A stretch of DNA of 64,000 nt from Ruminiclostridium papyrosolvens DSM 2782 (lineage in GTDB: Bacteria > Bacillota > Clostridia > Acetivibrionales > DSM-1351). Of this stretch, positions 9,101-19,900 are shown one piece after another; the stretch's first letter is position 1; each line of letters begins with the position of its first letter. Location: contig NZ_CP119677.1 in assembly GCF_029318685.1 (NCBI RefSeq), positions 806,001 through 870,000 on the forward strand. Reading direction: 5' to 3'. The notes beneath the pieces were generated by a model. The model was not told the origin of the DNA. It saw only the letters and a program-made list of their open reading frames with translations, and did no database searches. The translations under genes were made by a program, and so were the position numbers.

Positions 9101-10663
9101 TCTCTTGGCGGTGACTCTATAAAGGCAATCCAGATTGTTTCATTTCTGAATAAGCATAACATGAAAATTGAAATTACTGATCTGTTTCGACATCCTACAA
9201 TAAAAAAACTGGCAGTAAAGGTTCGGGAAAAAACACGTGAAGCATATCAGGGAATGGTAACGGGAGAAATCAAATTGTCTCCCATACAGAAATGGTTTTT
9301 TGAATCCAATTTCACTGACATGCATTACTGGAATCAGGCCTTTATGCTTTTTAGCAGCAACGGGTTTGATGAAAATAGAGTTAGACAGGTATTTACAGAA
9401 ATCATAATGCATCACGACGCTTTGAGAATGGTATTCCGTCAGGAGACCGGACAATTCATACAAATTAATCGAGGAGAAGAGGGAGAGTTGTTTTCCCTTA
9501 ATGTGTGGAAGCTGGAGGGAGCAACCGATGATACATGGAGAATTGAGCAGTCAGCCGGAAAAATACAAAGTTCCCTTAACTTAGAAAAAGGGCCTCTTGT
9601 AAAGCTGGGCTTGTTTAAAACTCCGTCAGGAGACCATTTGCTCCTTGCTATACATCATCTTGTGGTTGACGGTGTATCCTGGAGAATCCTGCTTGAAGAT
9701 TTTGCAAAGGGATATAAGCAGTTGTCGGAAGACAAGGCCGTTAAGTTTGACAGAAAAACGGATTCGTACCGTGAGTGGATTGAAAACCTGCAAAGGTATG
9801 CAGAGAGTTCTGAATTACAAAGCCAGTGCGGATATTGGGAAGAGCAAAAGGGGATAACAGGACTTCCGGGAGGAAACGGAAGCTTTTCAGACAGACAGAA
9901 GGACAGCAATACAGTAACGGTATGTCTGAACCGTGAGATTACGGGAAAGCTGCTGAAGGACACACACAGAGCCTATAACACAGGAATAAATGACATATTG
10001 CTTACTGCTCTGGGTTTAACCATAAGTGAATGGAGCGGCAACAGCCGGATTTTTATTGATGTGGAAGGACACGGAAGGGAACAAATCTCAGATGAGCTTG
10101 ATGTATCAAGAACTATAGGCTGGTTTACCTCGGTCTTCCCGGTGAAATTGGATATGTCGTACCGTGAGGATCTGCCTTGCGAGATAAAAGCAGTCAAGGA
10201 ATACATGAGGAATATACCTGATAAGGGTGTTGGCTATGGAGTACTTCGCTATTTGACCCCTTATGGTAAAAAGCAGTTTGGGACTAATCCGCAAAAACCG
10301 GAAATCAGATTCAATTATCTTGGGGATTTTGATGCTTTTATTGAGCAATCATTGTTTACCTTGTCGGATATCCCCACAGGCCCTCTTGTGAGCTCTCATT
10401 CGGAAAGACAATATGCACTTGATATAAATATATTGGTTATTCATGGAAGCTTAAATGTAATGATAAATTACAACAAGTTCCAGTATGATGAAAAACTTGT
10501 GAATAAGCTTGCAGAAAGTTTCAGAGTCCAATTGATAAAAATAATCCATCACTGTACAGAAAAAAACATATCTGAAATAACCCCGGGTGATCTTACATCA
10601 AAAAGCCTCGGACAAAAAGATATGGATGATATATTTGCGGAACTTGAGGATAAGAATTTCTAA
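6116..10663 (+). CDS. NRPS 1: C-A-PCP-E module
   Basis: A 1515-residue single-module synthetase. The ATG at 6116 is chosen because AAGGTGG lies 5 bases before it. Condensation domain ~1-430 with H137-H-L-I-T-D142, followed by A where G is usual. Adenylation ~450-945 with the A3 loop at ~609 (TSGSTG); by alignment with PheA I read the specificity residues as D-V-A-N-F-A-L-V-Y-K, which I do not recognise. PCP with Ser1001 (GGDS). Epimerisation domain ~1040-1490 with H1180-H-L-V-V-D-G, so a D-residue is made. The C-terminal tail (T-P-G-D-L followed by an acidic helix) looks like a donor communication domain for the next synthetase. A C domain on the first protein suggests N-acylation of the first amino acid, as in lipoinitiation or prodrug modules. 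Confidence 0.93.
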   Translation: MTKISEHYPLTHPQKGIWLTESFYKGTGVCNIAQSVKLGKELELEFLQSAINKVIEQNDGIRLRMVETKGEIMQMVSPYREYQLETVDFSSDENENDVRAWVENHTKSAFCLLDSDLFYFAVLKLLDGENVLYLKVHHLITDAWGMSLFVNQVIEYYSILKEGGELPELMKPSYAEYIASEAEYLKSKRYGNDKEFWNKEFETAPPQTGISRETGDYRNIEAARKTYLIAPELTASIQSFCKANNISAYVFFLTALYVYRLRISSLKDIVIGTVFHNRTNAADKNTAGMFVNTIPFRINISGDSTWLDALKSASKKIAAVLRHQRYPYDLLLQDLRQKYKMEETLFDVILSYQNSVFNASQEWHFNGYETNTIAMHISDRENAGQILLEIDYQTAVYSGEEILKFINHLMNLIGNGIEKPDKAISEIELLSESEKSELLYGFNIGLSGHCEDKTIHQLFESCVERTKNLTALVYKYKNLTYGEVNERANRLARTLRGLGVKPDSLVGIVADRSFEMVIGILGILKAGGAYVPISPDYPMERIDFILKDSGITLILTQSCYMNFIEEAAGSRNTHKLKIINLEDEKSYAEDSSNIESVNSPDNLAYVIYTSGSTGVPKGVMVKHRSVINILNALQQEYPLTEYDSFLFKTTYTFDVSVAELFGWFFCGGKLVILEKDGEKDPKSIAEAVSKNSITHINFVPSMLNGFLNALDDRDISKLGSLKYVFAAGEALPPATVKKFHSKLKGCRLENLYGPTEATVYATRFETDEVLSEKSVPIGKPFQNIKAYILNREHCLLPAGIAGELCLGGAGLARGYLNREELTNEKFIDNPYMKGEKIYLTGDLAKWNKDGSMEFLGRIDHQVKIRGYRIELGEIESVLLQHEFVREAAVIAREDGGSLYLCAYIVSADSTTAEELREFLQQKLPEYMLPSFYVFIEKIPLLWSGKIDKKVLPAPLDLLEKRTEYKEPENGTEQVLVQAWTEALGLGRVGVEDNFFSLGGDSIKAIQIVSFLNKHNMKIEITDLFRHPTIKKLAVKVREKTREAYQGMVTGEIKLSPIQKWFFESNFTDMHYWNQAFMLFSSNGFDENRVRQVFTEIIMHHDALRMVFRQETGQFIQINRGEEGELFSLNVWKLEGATDDTWRIEQSAGKIQSSLNLEKGPLVKLGLFKTPSGDHLLLAIHHLVVDGVSWRILLEDFAKGYKQLSEDKAVKFDRKTDSYREWIENLQRYAESSELQSQCGYWEEQKGITGLPGGNGSFSDRQKDSNTVTVCLNREITGKLLKDTHRAYNTGINDILLTALGLTISEWSGNSRIFIDVEGHGREQISDELDVSRTIGWFTSVFPVKLDMSYREDLPCEIKAVKEYMRNIPDKGVGYGVLRYLTPYGKKQFGTNPQKPEIRFNYLGDFDAFIEQSLFTLSDIPTGPLVSSHSERQYALDINILVIHGSLNVMINYNKFQYDEKLVNKLAESFRVQLIKIIHHCTEKNISEITPGDLTSKSLGQKDMDDIFAELEDKNF

Positions 10664-10685
10664 AAAGCACCAGGGAGGTACGATT

Positions 10686-13600
10686 ATGAACAGGTTTAAA
10701 AAAGAAAATGTCATGGATATGTATTTTTTATCCCCCATGCAGCAGGGTATGCTGTATCATCATTTGCTGAATCCCGGGCAAAAGGAATATTTTCAGCAGC
10801 TTTCCTTTGATTTGAAGGGAGAACTGGATATCGGCCTGCTGGAACTGAGTTTCAATAAACTTATAGAAAGACATGAAGTCCTTAGGACAAACTTTGTTTA
10901 TGAGAAAACCAAGCAGCCCGTACAGATTGTTTTCAGGGAGAGGACATGCAATATACAGTTCTCGGATATTTCAAGCTGTCGGGATGCTACTGAGAAGATG
11001 GTAAGGATTGAGGAGTATCTGGATGGGGACAGGGAAAAAGGTTTTGATTTGTCCAGAGACCCTCTTGTTAGGATGGCTGTACTGGGGGTAGACCATGAGG
11101 AATATAAGATAATAGTAAGCTTTCACCATATTATCATGGACGGATGGTGTATAGGCATATTTTTAGAGGAAATCTTTGAAATATATAAAGCGGTTAAAGA
11201 AGGAATACCTAAAGAGTTGCCCATGGCATCACCCTACAGCAAGTATATACAATGGCTGGAAAAACAGGATTCAAATGTGGCATCAGAATATTGGAAAGAC
11301 TACGTGAAGGGCTATGAACAGCTGGCTGCATTGCCACAAAACAGCATTTCAGATGCAGGTGAGAGAGATGGACAGCAGGAGATACACTTTAATATTGGCC
11401 ATGAGCTGTTAAAGAGAATAGAGTGTTTGGCAGGAAGTAAAAGTGTAACTGTAAATACTGTTCTTCAGACAGCTTGGGGAATACTTCTTCAGAGCTACAA
11501 TAACACGGACGATGTGGTATTCGGGACTGTAATATCCGGTAGAATACCTCAGATACCCGGGGTGGAAAGAATGCTGGGACTATTGATTAATACCATACCT
11601 GTAAGGGTTAAGAGTGTTAAGAATGAATCCTTTTCAGAGCTTTTGGAAAGCGTTCAGCAAAGCCTCCTTGAGTGCGAAAAATACGGATACTACCCCATTT
11701 ATGAAATACAATCCGGTTTGGAGTCAAAACAAGAATTAATAAATCATATTTTCATTTTTGAAAACTATCCACTTTCAAAATATATCGGAAAACTGGGTAA
11801 GGAACAGGGTTTTGACATCAGTAATATGAAACTTTGGGAAAAAACAAATTATGATTTTACAATCGAAATAATTCCGGGAAACGGTCTTGATTTAAAAATA
11901 AATTACAATCCCGCAGTCTACTCACACAACATCATAACCTCTATTTACAGCCATATGCTGCAAATTCTAAAAAACGTAACTGAAAATCCGGAGGTGCTTC
12001 TTGGGGAGATTGATATCCTGCCTTGCTGTAAAAGGAAACAGCTGCTGGTGGATTTTAATTCTACACAAACGGAATATGACCGTGACAGGACAATCCATGA
12101 ACTTTTTCAGGCACAGGCAGGTAAAACTCCTGATGAAAAGGCACTAATACTGGGAAACGAATTTATGACCTACCGCGAGCTTGATGAAAAGACAAACAGG
12201 CTTGCAAAAAAACTGCAGGAAAAGGGTGTTGGAAGAGAAATCATCGTTGGTCTCATGACCACACGTTCAATTGAGATGATTGTAGGAATTTTAGGTATCC
12301 TGAAGGCGGGAGGAGCATACCTTCCAATTGACCCCGGATACCCCCGTGACAGGGTGCTTTATATGTTGGAGGACAGTAGGGCAGGTATTCTGCTTACAGA
12401 GGGGAAGCTTGCCGGAGAACTCGGATTCAGTGGAGAGATAATCGACCTCAAATCCATAGAAGCCTACAGTGAAGATGCTGCGAATATCACTTCCAAAAGT
12501 ACGCCGAACAGTCTGGCATATGTCATTTATACCTCAGGGTCAACGGGCAGGCCAAAAGGTGTAATGCTGGAACACCGTTCCGTTATTAATTTCATAAAAG
12601 GAATTACCGATATCATTGATTTTGCAAGTGGAAAAACTATTGTATGTATTACAACCTTGTCCTTTGATATATTTGTGCTGGAAACATTGCTGCCGCTGAC
12701 CTGCGGATTGCGGGTGGTGATTGCTGATGAGCGGCAGCAAATGGAGCCTGAGGCTCTGCGTAAACTGATTATGGAGAATCGTGCAGAGATGCTGCAGACC
12801 ACTCCTTCCAGAATGCAGATGATATTGAATGACGCTGAAAATGTAGACTTTATCGGAGACTTGAAGGAAATCATGCTGGGAGGAGAGGCTTTCCCCGGGA
12901 CTTTGCTGACGGAGCTGAAAAAACATACACAGGCAAGGATTTATAATATGTATGGCCCAACGGAAACCACAGTCTGGTCCACGGTAAAGGAGCTGACTCA
13001 TGAGACTAATATAAGCATAGGAAAACCCATAGCAAATACCGGGATTTATATATTGGATAAATACACCCGATTGCAGCCCGTTGGAATTACCGGGGAGCTG
13101 TATATTGGCGGAGTCGGTTTGGCAAGAGGATATCTGAACAGCCCCGAATTAACACAGGAGAAATTTGTTCAAAGTCCTTTTGAAGCAGGTAAAAAAATAT
13201 ACCGGACGGGTGATTTGGGAAGATGGTTGCCGGATGGTAATATTGAATGTCTAGGCAGGGTGGACAGTCAGGTGAAAATAAGGGGCTACCGTATCGAAAC
13301 AGGTGAAATAGAGCATATTCTTCTGCAGCACGAAGCAATAAAGGAAGCTGCTGTTGTAGCAGAAGCTGATAAACACAATGTGAACTGTCTTTACGCATAT
13401 ATTGTAACCGCAAATGATATCCCGGCAGCCGAAATAAGAAGTTTTCTGCAGGGAAGGTTACCTGAGTATATGGTACCCTCCGGTTTTGTAACACTGGACA
13501 GGCTGCCGGTTACTCCCAATGGCAAGGTTGACAGAAAGTCACTGCCAAAGCCCGATATTGCCGTTTTAAGCACGGATGAATATGAGAAACCTGCCAACGA

Positions 13601-16600
13601 ACTGGAGGAGAAGCTTGCGGCCATATGGTCGGAAATTCTTAGTGTTGAGGGAGTAGGCACAAAAAGCAGGTTTATTGAGCTGGGTGGACATTCCATACTT
13701 ATAATGTCAGCGATAGCCAGAATTAATAAGGATATGGGAGTACAGATAAGTTTAAAGGAGTTTACCGAAAATGACACTGTTAAAGCTCTCTCAAGGCTTA
13801 TTCAGAACAAACAGGATAAAGGAGCAAACCTTATTCACTATAAGGAAACAGGAATACATAAAGACAGTAATGAACCCTTTCCTCTCACAGATGTTCAGAC
13901 AGCATATCTGTTAGGGAGGGACACACAATTTGAGCTGGGAGGAGTTTCAACTCACGGCTATGTAGAAATAAGGACATCACTGGACATTGAAAGGCTTGAC
14001 AGGAGTCTTGGAAAGCTTATACGCCGCCACCCAATGCTGCGCTCCATAATCATGGACAATGGCAACCAGAAAATTCTGGAGGATATCCCTGAATACAGGA
14101 TTGCCGTGGAGGATATCAGTTCAATGGAAAGGGCTGCACAGGAACAGAGGTTAAGTCAGGAACGGGAACGGTTGGCTAATTGCATTTTCAATACGGAGCA
14201 GTGGCCGTTATTTGAATTCAAAGCGATAAAGACGGAAGAAGATACTCACTACCTTTACATAGGAATAGACATGTTGATTGCAGATGCCTCCAGTATGCAG
14301 GTTATGGTGGAGGAACTAATGTATTTTTACCATCATCAGGACGGGGGTCTGCCGGAACTCACATATACCTTCAGAGATTATATTCTGGATTATCAGCAAT
14401 TGAAAAAGTCCGAAAGCTATATAGCGGATAAAAATTATTGGCTGGGAAAATTGAATGATTTTCCTCAGGCACCGTCATTACCGCTGAAAATAAATGCATC
14501 GGAGATAAAAAGAGCACACAACAAACGTAGAAGCTTTTTTCTGGACAGCAATAAATGGAACAGGCTGAAACGGACTGCTCAGAAGGAAAACCTGACCATA
14601 CCCGCGCTACTTTGTACCGCATATGCCGAAATCTTGGCACATTGGAGCAATCAGCCACATATGGCTGTCAATCTTACTGTATTTAACAGATACCCCTTTC
14701 ACGGGGAGGTCAATAAGCTTATGGGGGATTTTACCTCAGTACTTGTACTTGACATACACTTGAAGGAAAAAGTGCATTTGCTGAAACAGGCAAAAGAGGT
14801 ACAGGCTACACTTTTTGATGCACTGGAGCATCGATTTTATGACGGAGTTGAGTTTGTCAGAGATATTGCCAGACAAAACCACATGGGGATGAAAGCGGTT
14901 ATGCCGGTGGTATTTACGTGCTCTTTACTGGGAGAGAAAAGAGCCGGGTTTGAATTGCTTGGTTCAATAGAAAATTCATTAACCCAGACATCACAAGTAT
15001 TTCTGGACAACCAGATTGTTGAAACAACGAAGGGAGCGTATATTTACTGGGACTATGCCCAAGAACTTTTCAGTGAAAACGTAATCACTGAGATGTTTGA
15101 ACAATATACGGGACTTCTTGTGAGCCTTGCCACAGATAGTACAGAGCAATGGCGAGAGTGTGGTAAGGACTTGGAGAGGATGGAAGAATACAATGCTACG
15201 GATGAGGAACTGGAGAAAAATACGCTTCATGGGCTGTTTGCAGAACAGGCTGAGAAGACACCCCACAATATTGCCGTTGTTTTTGAGAATGAGTGCCTTA
15301 CTTATAAGGAGTTAGATGCAAAATCCAACAGGATTGCCAATTATCTGAAAAAAATAGGGATAACCCCCAATGAGCTTGTTGGGGTGTCGGCAAAACGCTG
15401 TACAGCTACTATTGCAAATATATTTGGTATTCTCAAAGCGGGGGGGGCATATGTACCTGTTGACCCTGATTACCCTGAAGAGCGTAAGAATTATATACTC
15501 ACAAACAGCAAATGCAGTATTTTTTTAGAGCCGGAGCTTTATGAAAAGGAAAACCTGTCAACATTTCCTGATACATATACTCCACAGGATAATCCCGGGT
15601 CGGTTGCCTATGTAATCTATACTTCCGGCAGCACAGGAAAGCCCAAGGGAGTTGTAATTACTCATGCTGCTGCGGTAAATACCATTTTGGACATAAACAG
15701 AAAATTCAATGTGAATGAGAAGGACAGAATTTTGGGATTATCTTCTATGTGCTTCGACTTATCGGTATATGATATTTTCGGAGCTCTCAGCACAGGTGCA
15801 ATGCTTGTAATGATACCTGACCAGCGGGATGCGGGGAATTTGATAGAGGTTATGTCGGAGAAGGGTATTACCATATGGAATTCTGTTCCTGCGATTATGG
15901 ATATGCTGACGGATACAATGGAATTCCGGGGAATACAAGGGGTAAATACGGCACTACGACTCGTATTGTTAAGTGGGGACTGGATACCTTTGAACCTGCA
16001 CAAAACAGTGAAAGGCCGTTTCCCGGAAGCTGAGGTTATCAGCCTTGGAGGTGCTACCGAAGGTTCAATCTGGTCCATCTATTATCCTATCTGTGAAATA
16101 AAAAAAGAATGGAGGAGTATTCCATATGGATACCCTCTCGCAAATCAAAAAATGTATTTACTGAATTATAAAAACGAAATTTGCCCTCCAGGTGTTCAGG
16201 GAGAGCTGTATATAGGCGGAGCAGGCGTGGCGGATGGCTACTGTAATGACCCTGAGAAGACGGCAAGTGCCTTTGTCCGGCATCCTTCACTTGGTTATCT
16301 TTATCGGACAGGGGATTATGGTGTCTTCCACGAAGAAGGGTATATTGAGTTTCTGGGCAGGAAGGATCACCAGATAAAAATCAGAGGCTACAGGATTGAG
16401 ATGGGTGAAATCGAGAACTGCCTGCTTAAGCATAAAGATATTAAAAATGCGGTAATTGTGGACAGGGATGATTCAAACGGGAAAAAATCCTTGTGTGCAT
16501 ATATAATATCAGACCGACCATTTACCGTTACCAATGTACGTGAGTTTTTATCAAAGGAACTGCCTGAATATATGCTTCCGGCTCACGTTGTGCAGCTTGA

Positions 16601-16961
16601 CAAAATACCTCTTAGTTCAAACGGTAAAGTGGACAGAAAGTCCCTCCCGGAACCTGACGACAATGTGGGGGTTATGGATGGATATGTGGCTCCGGGGAAT
16701 GAAACAGAGGAAAAAGTAGCCCGTATTTGGGAAGAACTCCTTGGTGTGGATTCCATAGGTATTTATGACGCCTTCTTTGATGTGGGCGGTGACTCCCTGA
16801 AAGCCATTAAGCTTGCTGAGAGAATAAATCAGGAATTCAAAACAGGCCTGAAAGTACAGGATTTGTTCAAATATACCACGGTAAGCAGTATTGCGGCCAT
16901 TTTATCAGAAAAAAGTGAGGCTGATACAAACCATGAAATCAAAAAATTTATTTTAAATTAA
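10686..16961 (+). CDS. NRPS 2: C-A(Gly)-PCP-Cy-A(Cys)-PCP
   Basis: A 2091-residue two-module synthetase; GGGAGG lies 7 bases before the ATG at 10686. The N-terminal stretch reads like an acceptor communication domain leading into a C domain with H147-H-I-I-M-D-G. The first A domain (A3 at ~616) has specificity residues I read as D-I-L-Q-M-G-M-V-W-K, close to known glycine codes. PCP1 has Ser1003 (GGHS). A heterocyclisation domain follows: D1195-M-L-I-A-D1200 replaces HHxxxDG, and it has the typical PFPLTDVQ, FNRYP and GDFTS motifs. The second A domain (A3 at ~1646) gives D-L-Y-N-L-S-L-I-W-K, the classic cysteine code. PCP2 has Ser2037. Expected output is a Gly-thiazoline unit added to the D-aminoacyl group from NRPS 1. 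No oxidase domain is present, so thiazole formation would need another enzyme. Confidence 0.94.
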   Translation: MNRFKKENVMDMYFLSPMQQGMLYHHLLNPGQKEYFQQLSFDLKGELDIGLLELSFNKLIERHEVLRTNFVYEKTKQPVQIVFRERTCNIQFSDISSCRDATEKMVRIEEYLDGDREKGFDLSRDPLVRMAVLGVDHEEYKIIVSFHHIIMDGWCIGIFLEEIFEIYKAVKEGIPKELPMASPYSKYIQWLEKQDSNVASEYWKDYVKGYEQLAALPQNSISDAGERDGQQEIHFNIGHELLKRIECLAGSKSVTVNTVLQTAWGILLQSYNNTDDVVFGTVISGRIPQIPGVERMLGLLINTIPVRVKSVKNESFSELLESVQQSLLECEKYGYYPIYEIQSGLESKQELINHIFIFENYPLSKYIGKLGKEQGFDISNMKLWEKTNYDFTIEIIPGNGLDLKINYNPAVYSHNIITSIYSHMLQILKNVTENPEVLLGEIDILPCCKRKQLLVDFNSTQTEYDRDRTIHELFQAQAGKTPDEKALILGNEFMTYRELDEKTNRLAKKLQEKGVGREIIVGLMTTRSIEMIVGILGILKAGGAYLPIDPGYPRDRVLYMLEDSRAGILLTEGKLAGELGFSGEIIDLKSIEAYSEDAANITSKSTPNSLAYVIYTSGSTGRPKGVMLEHRSVINFIKGITDIIDFASGKTIVCITTLSFDIFVLETLLPLTCGLRVVIADERQQMEPEALRKLIMENRAEMLQTTPSRMQMILNDAENVDFIGDLKEIMLGGEAFPGTLLTELKKHTQARIYNMYGPTETTVWSTVKELTHETNISIGKPIANTGIYILDKYTRLQPVGITGELYIGGVGLARGYLNSPELTQEKFVQSPFEAGKKIYRTGDLGRWLPDGNIECLGRVDSQVKIRGYRIETGEIEHILLQHEAIKEAAVVAEADKHNVNCLYAYIVTANDIPAAEIRSFLQGRLPEYMVPSGFVTLDRLPVTPNGKVDRKSLPKPDIAVLSTDEYEKPANELEEKLAAIWSEILSVEGVGTKSRFIELGGHSILIMSAIARINKDMGVQISLKEFTENDTVKALSRLIQNKQDKGANLIHYKETGIHKDSNEPFPLTDVQTAYLLGRDTQFELGGVSTHGYVEIRTSLDIERLDRSLGKLIRRHPMLRSIIMDNGNQKILEDIPEYRIAVEDISSMERAAQEQRLSQERERLANCIFNTEQWPLFEFKAIKTEEDTHYLYIGIDMLIADASSMQVMVEELMYFYHHQDGGLPELTYTFRDYILDYQQLKKSESYIADKNYWLGKLNDFPQAPSLPLKINASEIKRAHNKRRSFFLDSNKWNRLKRTAQKENLTIPALLCTAYAEILAHWSNQPHMAVNLTVFNRYPFHGEVNKLMGDFTSVLVLDIHLKEKVHLLKQAKEVQATLFDALEHRFYDGVEFVRDIARQNHMGMKAVMPVVFTCSLLGEKRAGFELLGSIENSLTQTSQVFLDNQIVETTKGAYIYWDYAQELFSENVITEMFEQYTGLLVSLATDSTEQWRECGKDLERMEEYNATDEELEKNTLHGLFAEQAEKTPHNIAVVFENECLTYKELDAKSNRIANYLKKIGITPNELVGVSAKRCTATIANIFGILKAGGAYVPVDPDYPEERKNYILTNSKCSIFLEPELYEKENLSTFPDTYTPQDNPGSVAYVIYTSGSTGKPKGVVITHAAAVNTILDINRKFNVNEKDRILGLSSMCFDLSVYDIFGALSTGAMLVMIPDQRDAGNLIEVMSEKGITIWNSVPAIMDMLTDTMEFRGIQGVNTALRLVLLSGDWIPLNLHKTVKGRFPEAEVISLGGATEGSIWSIYYPICEIKKEWRSIPYGYPLANQKMYLLNYKNEICPPGVQGELYIGGAGVADGYCNDPEKTASAFVRHPSLGYLYRTGDYGVFHEEGYIEFLGRKDHQIKIRGYRIEMGEIENCLLKHKDIKNAVIVDRDDSNGKKSLCAYIISDRPFTVTNVREFLSKELPEYMLPAHVVQLDKIPLSSNGKVDRKSLPEPDDNVGVMDGYVAPGNETEEKVARIWEELLGVDSIGIYDAFFDVGGDSLKAIKLAERINQEFKTGLKVQDLFKYTTVSSIAAILSEKSEADTNHEIKKFILN

Positions 16962-16982
16962 AGCATAAAGGAGGAATAGTCT

Positions 16983-19900
16983 ATGGACAGCCGCAATTTG
17001 CACCCCGAAAAGGATATTGCAGTGATTGGAATGTCCGGGAGGTTTCCTGAGGCTGAAAACCTTCAGGAGTTCTGGGCAAATCTTGTTTATTCAAGAGATT
17101 CAGTAAGGGAATTTCCTGAAAACAGGCTAAAAGAGCTTGAAGACATATTGGGAGTCAGGCCACAGACGGATTTTATACGCTTGGGGTATCTTGACAGGAT
17201 AACATATTTTGAGCCGGAAATATTTTCGCTCAGTGAAGAGGAAAGCAGGTACATGGACCCGCAGCAAAGACTGCTGCTGGAATTAACTGAGGAAGCTTTT
17301 CTGGACGCAGGATACAACCCTGAGGATTTATTCGGGAAAAATGCCGGAGTGTTTGTTACCTGTAACCAGAACCAGTACACACATCAGTTGAGTAATTTTT
17401 GTCCAATTTCCCTTTTAAATGGCCTGCCGTCTTCCGCTGCAGGAAGAATTTCATATACCTACAATTTGCTTGGACCCTCTGTTTTAATAGATTCTGCCTG
17501 TTCGTCAGCACTTGTTACAATACACTCCGCATGTCAAAGTCTGCGTTTGGGCGAAAGCGATTTGGCAGTTGCGGGGGGAGTAAACATGACCCTTTTCCCT
17601 ATTGACAAGGAGTCTATCCCCATTGCTGCCATATATTCGCCGGATCAGAAGGCAAAAGCCTTTGATAAGGATGCCAATGGCACTGTAATGGGGGAAGGCG
17701 GCGGGATTGTTATCCTCAAGAGGCTGGATAAAGCACTGGCTGACGGAGATTCAATCCATGCGATAATCAAGGGAAGTGCCGTAAACAGTGATGGACGCAG
17801 GTCAAACGGAATGGCAGCTCCCAGTCAGGAAGGACAGACAGAGGTTGTTTTGAAAGCCATGGAGAATGCAGAAATAGATACGAAAAGTATTTCATATCTG
17901 GAGGCACACGGTACAGGTACAAATATAGGGGATCCAATAGAGGTTTCCGCCATTAGTCAGGCTTACGGTAAGCTTGGGTATGAAAAAAAATCTGTTCCCA
18001 TGGGTTCTGTTAAAACAAATATCGGACATCTTGACTATGCCGCAGGAATTGCCTCATTGCTAAAAACCATACTTATGCTGAAAAACAAAACCATCCCGGC
18101 TTCGGTACATTTTAACCAACCAAATCCACTGATAGACTTTGAAAACTCCCCTGTATATGTAAACAGCAATCCGGCTGAGTGGAAATCAGAGTTCCCACGA
18201 AGAGCCGGAATCACCTCTCTGGGAATGGTGGGCACCAACAGCCATATTGTTCTGGAAGAAGCACAAGAAAACCATGATAGCGTAAAGTGCAGGAGAAATA
18301 TTATTGTGCTGTCAGCGAGAACGGAGGATTCTCTCTACCGCATTGCAGAAAGAATAAGGTCATATATAGCCGAACACCCCAGACTTTGCATAAACGACAT
18401 TGCATATACCTTGAACAAAGGAAGAAGAAAATATAAAAATACGGCTGTTTTTACTGCTGAAAACTGTGAGGAACTTATCCGAAAACTGGAGGAATTTATT
18501 GAAAGCAAAAATCAGTCCTCCAAAGAAATAAAAGACTTTCCCGCCGATTATAATGCCATTTATATTTTCCCGGATATCAAGAGCATTGATTTCAATGAAA
18601 TTCCAAAGCTTTACCATGGCAACGATGTTTTCAGAAGTATTTTTGAAAAGTATTTAAAAGAAATTGATGAAAGCATCGGAGACGGTGACAAGACCGGAGA
18701 CTATATTTTAAACCTTTATTCCTATGCAAAACTGATGGAGGAATTTTCCTTAAAACCCAAAGCCGTTATAGGGTTTGGGACAGGCGATGCCATAGCAGAA
18801 CTGGTTAGAGGGAACATCGGGTTTGAGGAATGTGTACGGAGAGTAAATGAGTCGAAAAATAAAGAAATTGTGTTGGATAACGTCAGGCTGGAAAAACTGG
18901 TGGATATGGTTCTTGAATCAAAACTGAATACATTCACCGTATTTTGTCCCTCTGGGGAATTGGCAAGCCGGTTAAAAAGTACATTAACAGAAAGGCAGGG
19001 TGTGCACAGTCTTATTCTGAGCCAAAGGGAATACAGTTTTTATACTGCTTTGGAGGAAATGCTCAAAAACGGCTTAAAGATAGATTGGGAAAAGGTTTAT
19101 CAGTACAGTGACAGGAAAAGGATTCATCTTCCGGGATATGTTTTTGAGCGCAAGAGTTATTTTATCAGGGCTGAAAAGGAGGTAAGACTTCCGTCACAGA
19201 CATATGGGAATTCTTCCGGTGCGAGTGGGGCAAAAGCCGTTCGTGAGGTTCTCCACGGTATATTTTCAGAAATTTGCTCAGATGAAACGCTCACAGAGCA
19301 AACAGAAATAATTGAAACTGATTTTGACTCCATCTGTTCCATGCAATTTATCGGCAAGGTAAAGAAAGTATATGGCATTGATGTACCTATAAAATGGCTA
19401 TTTGAAGATTGGACACTTGGAGAACTTTTCACAGCCATTGAAGAAAAAATCAGTGACTGCAAAGAAAAGGAAAATACCGGGACTGTTCAGTTGCAAAGGG
19501 AATTTTATCCTGTATCGTCAGCACAAAAGAGAATGTATGTCCTTACAAAGCTTGATTCGGGCAATACCGTGTACAACCTGCCCTCTGCACTGATATTGGA
19601 GGGAAAGGCTGACAAGGAGAGGATTGAGAATGCATTCAGAAAGCTTATACAAAGGCACGAAGCATTAAGGACATACTTTACGCTGGAAGACAGAGAACCT
19701 GTTCAAAAGATTCACCGAGAGGTGGATTTCAATATAGAATACGATGAAGCGGAAGAAAGAGAGATAGACGAGAAAATCAAGGAATTTATAAGGCCGTTCG
19801 CTCTGGATACCGCACCGCTCTTTCGTGTGAAGCTTATAAGGTTGGGGGAAGACAAGCACCTGTTTTTATATGATATACACCACATCATAGCTGACGCAAC

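Noticed and set aside
9973-10348. Long minus-strand frames opposite the NRPS and PKS genes (for example 19866-20522, 12540-13001)
   Set aside because: They lie wholly inside conserved synthetase domains on the other strand, have no ribosome sites or recognisable motifs, and are shadows of the coding strand.
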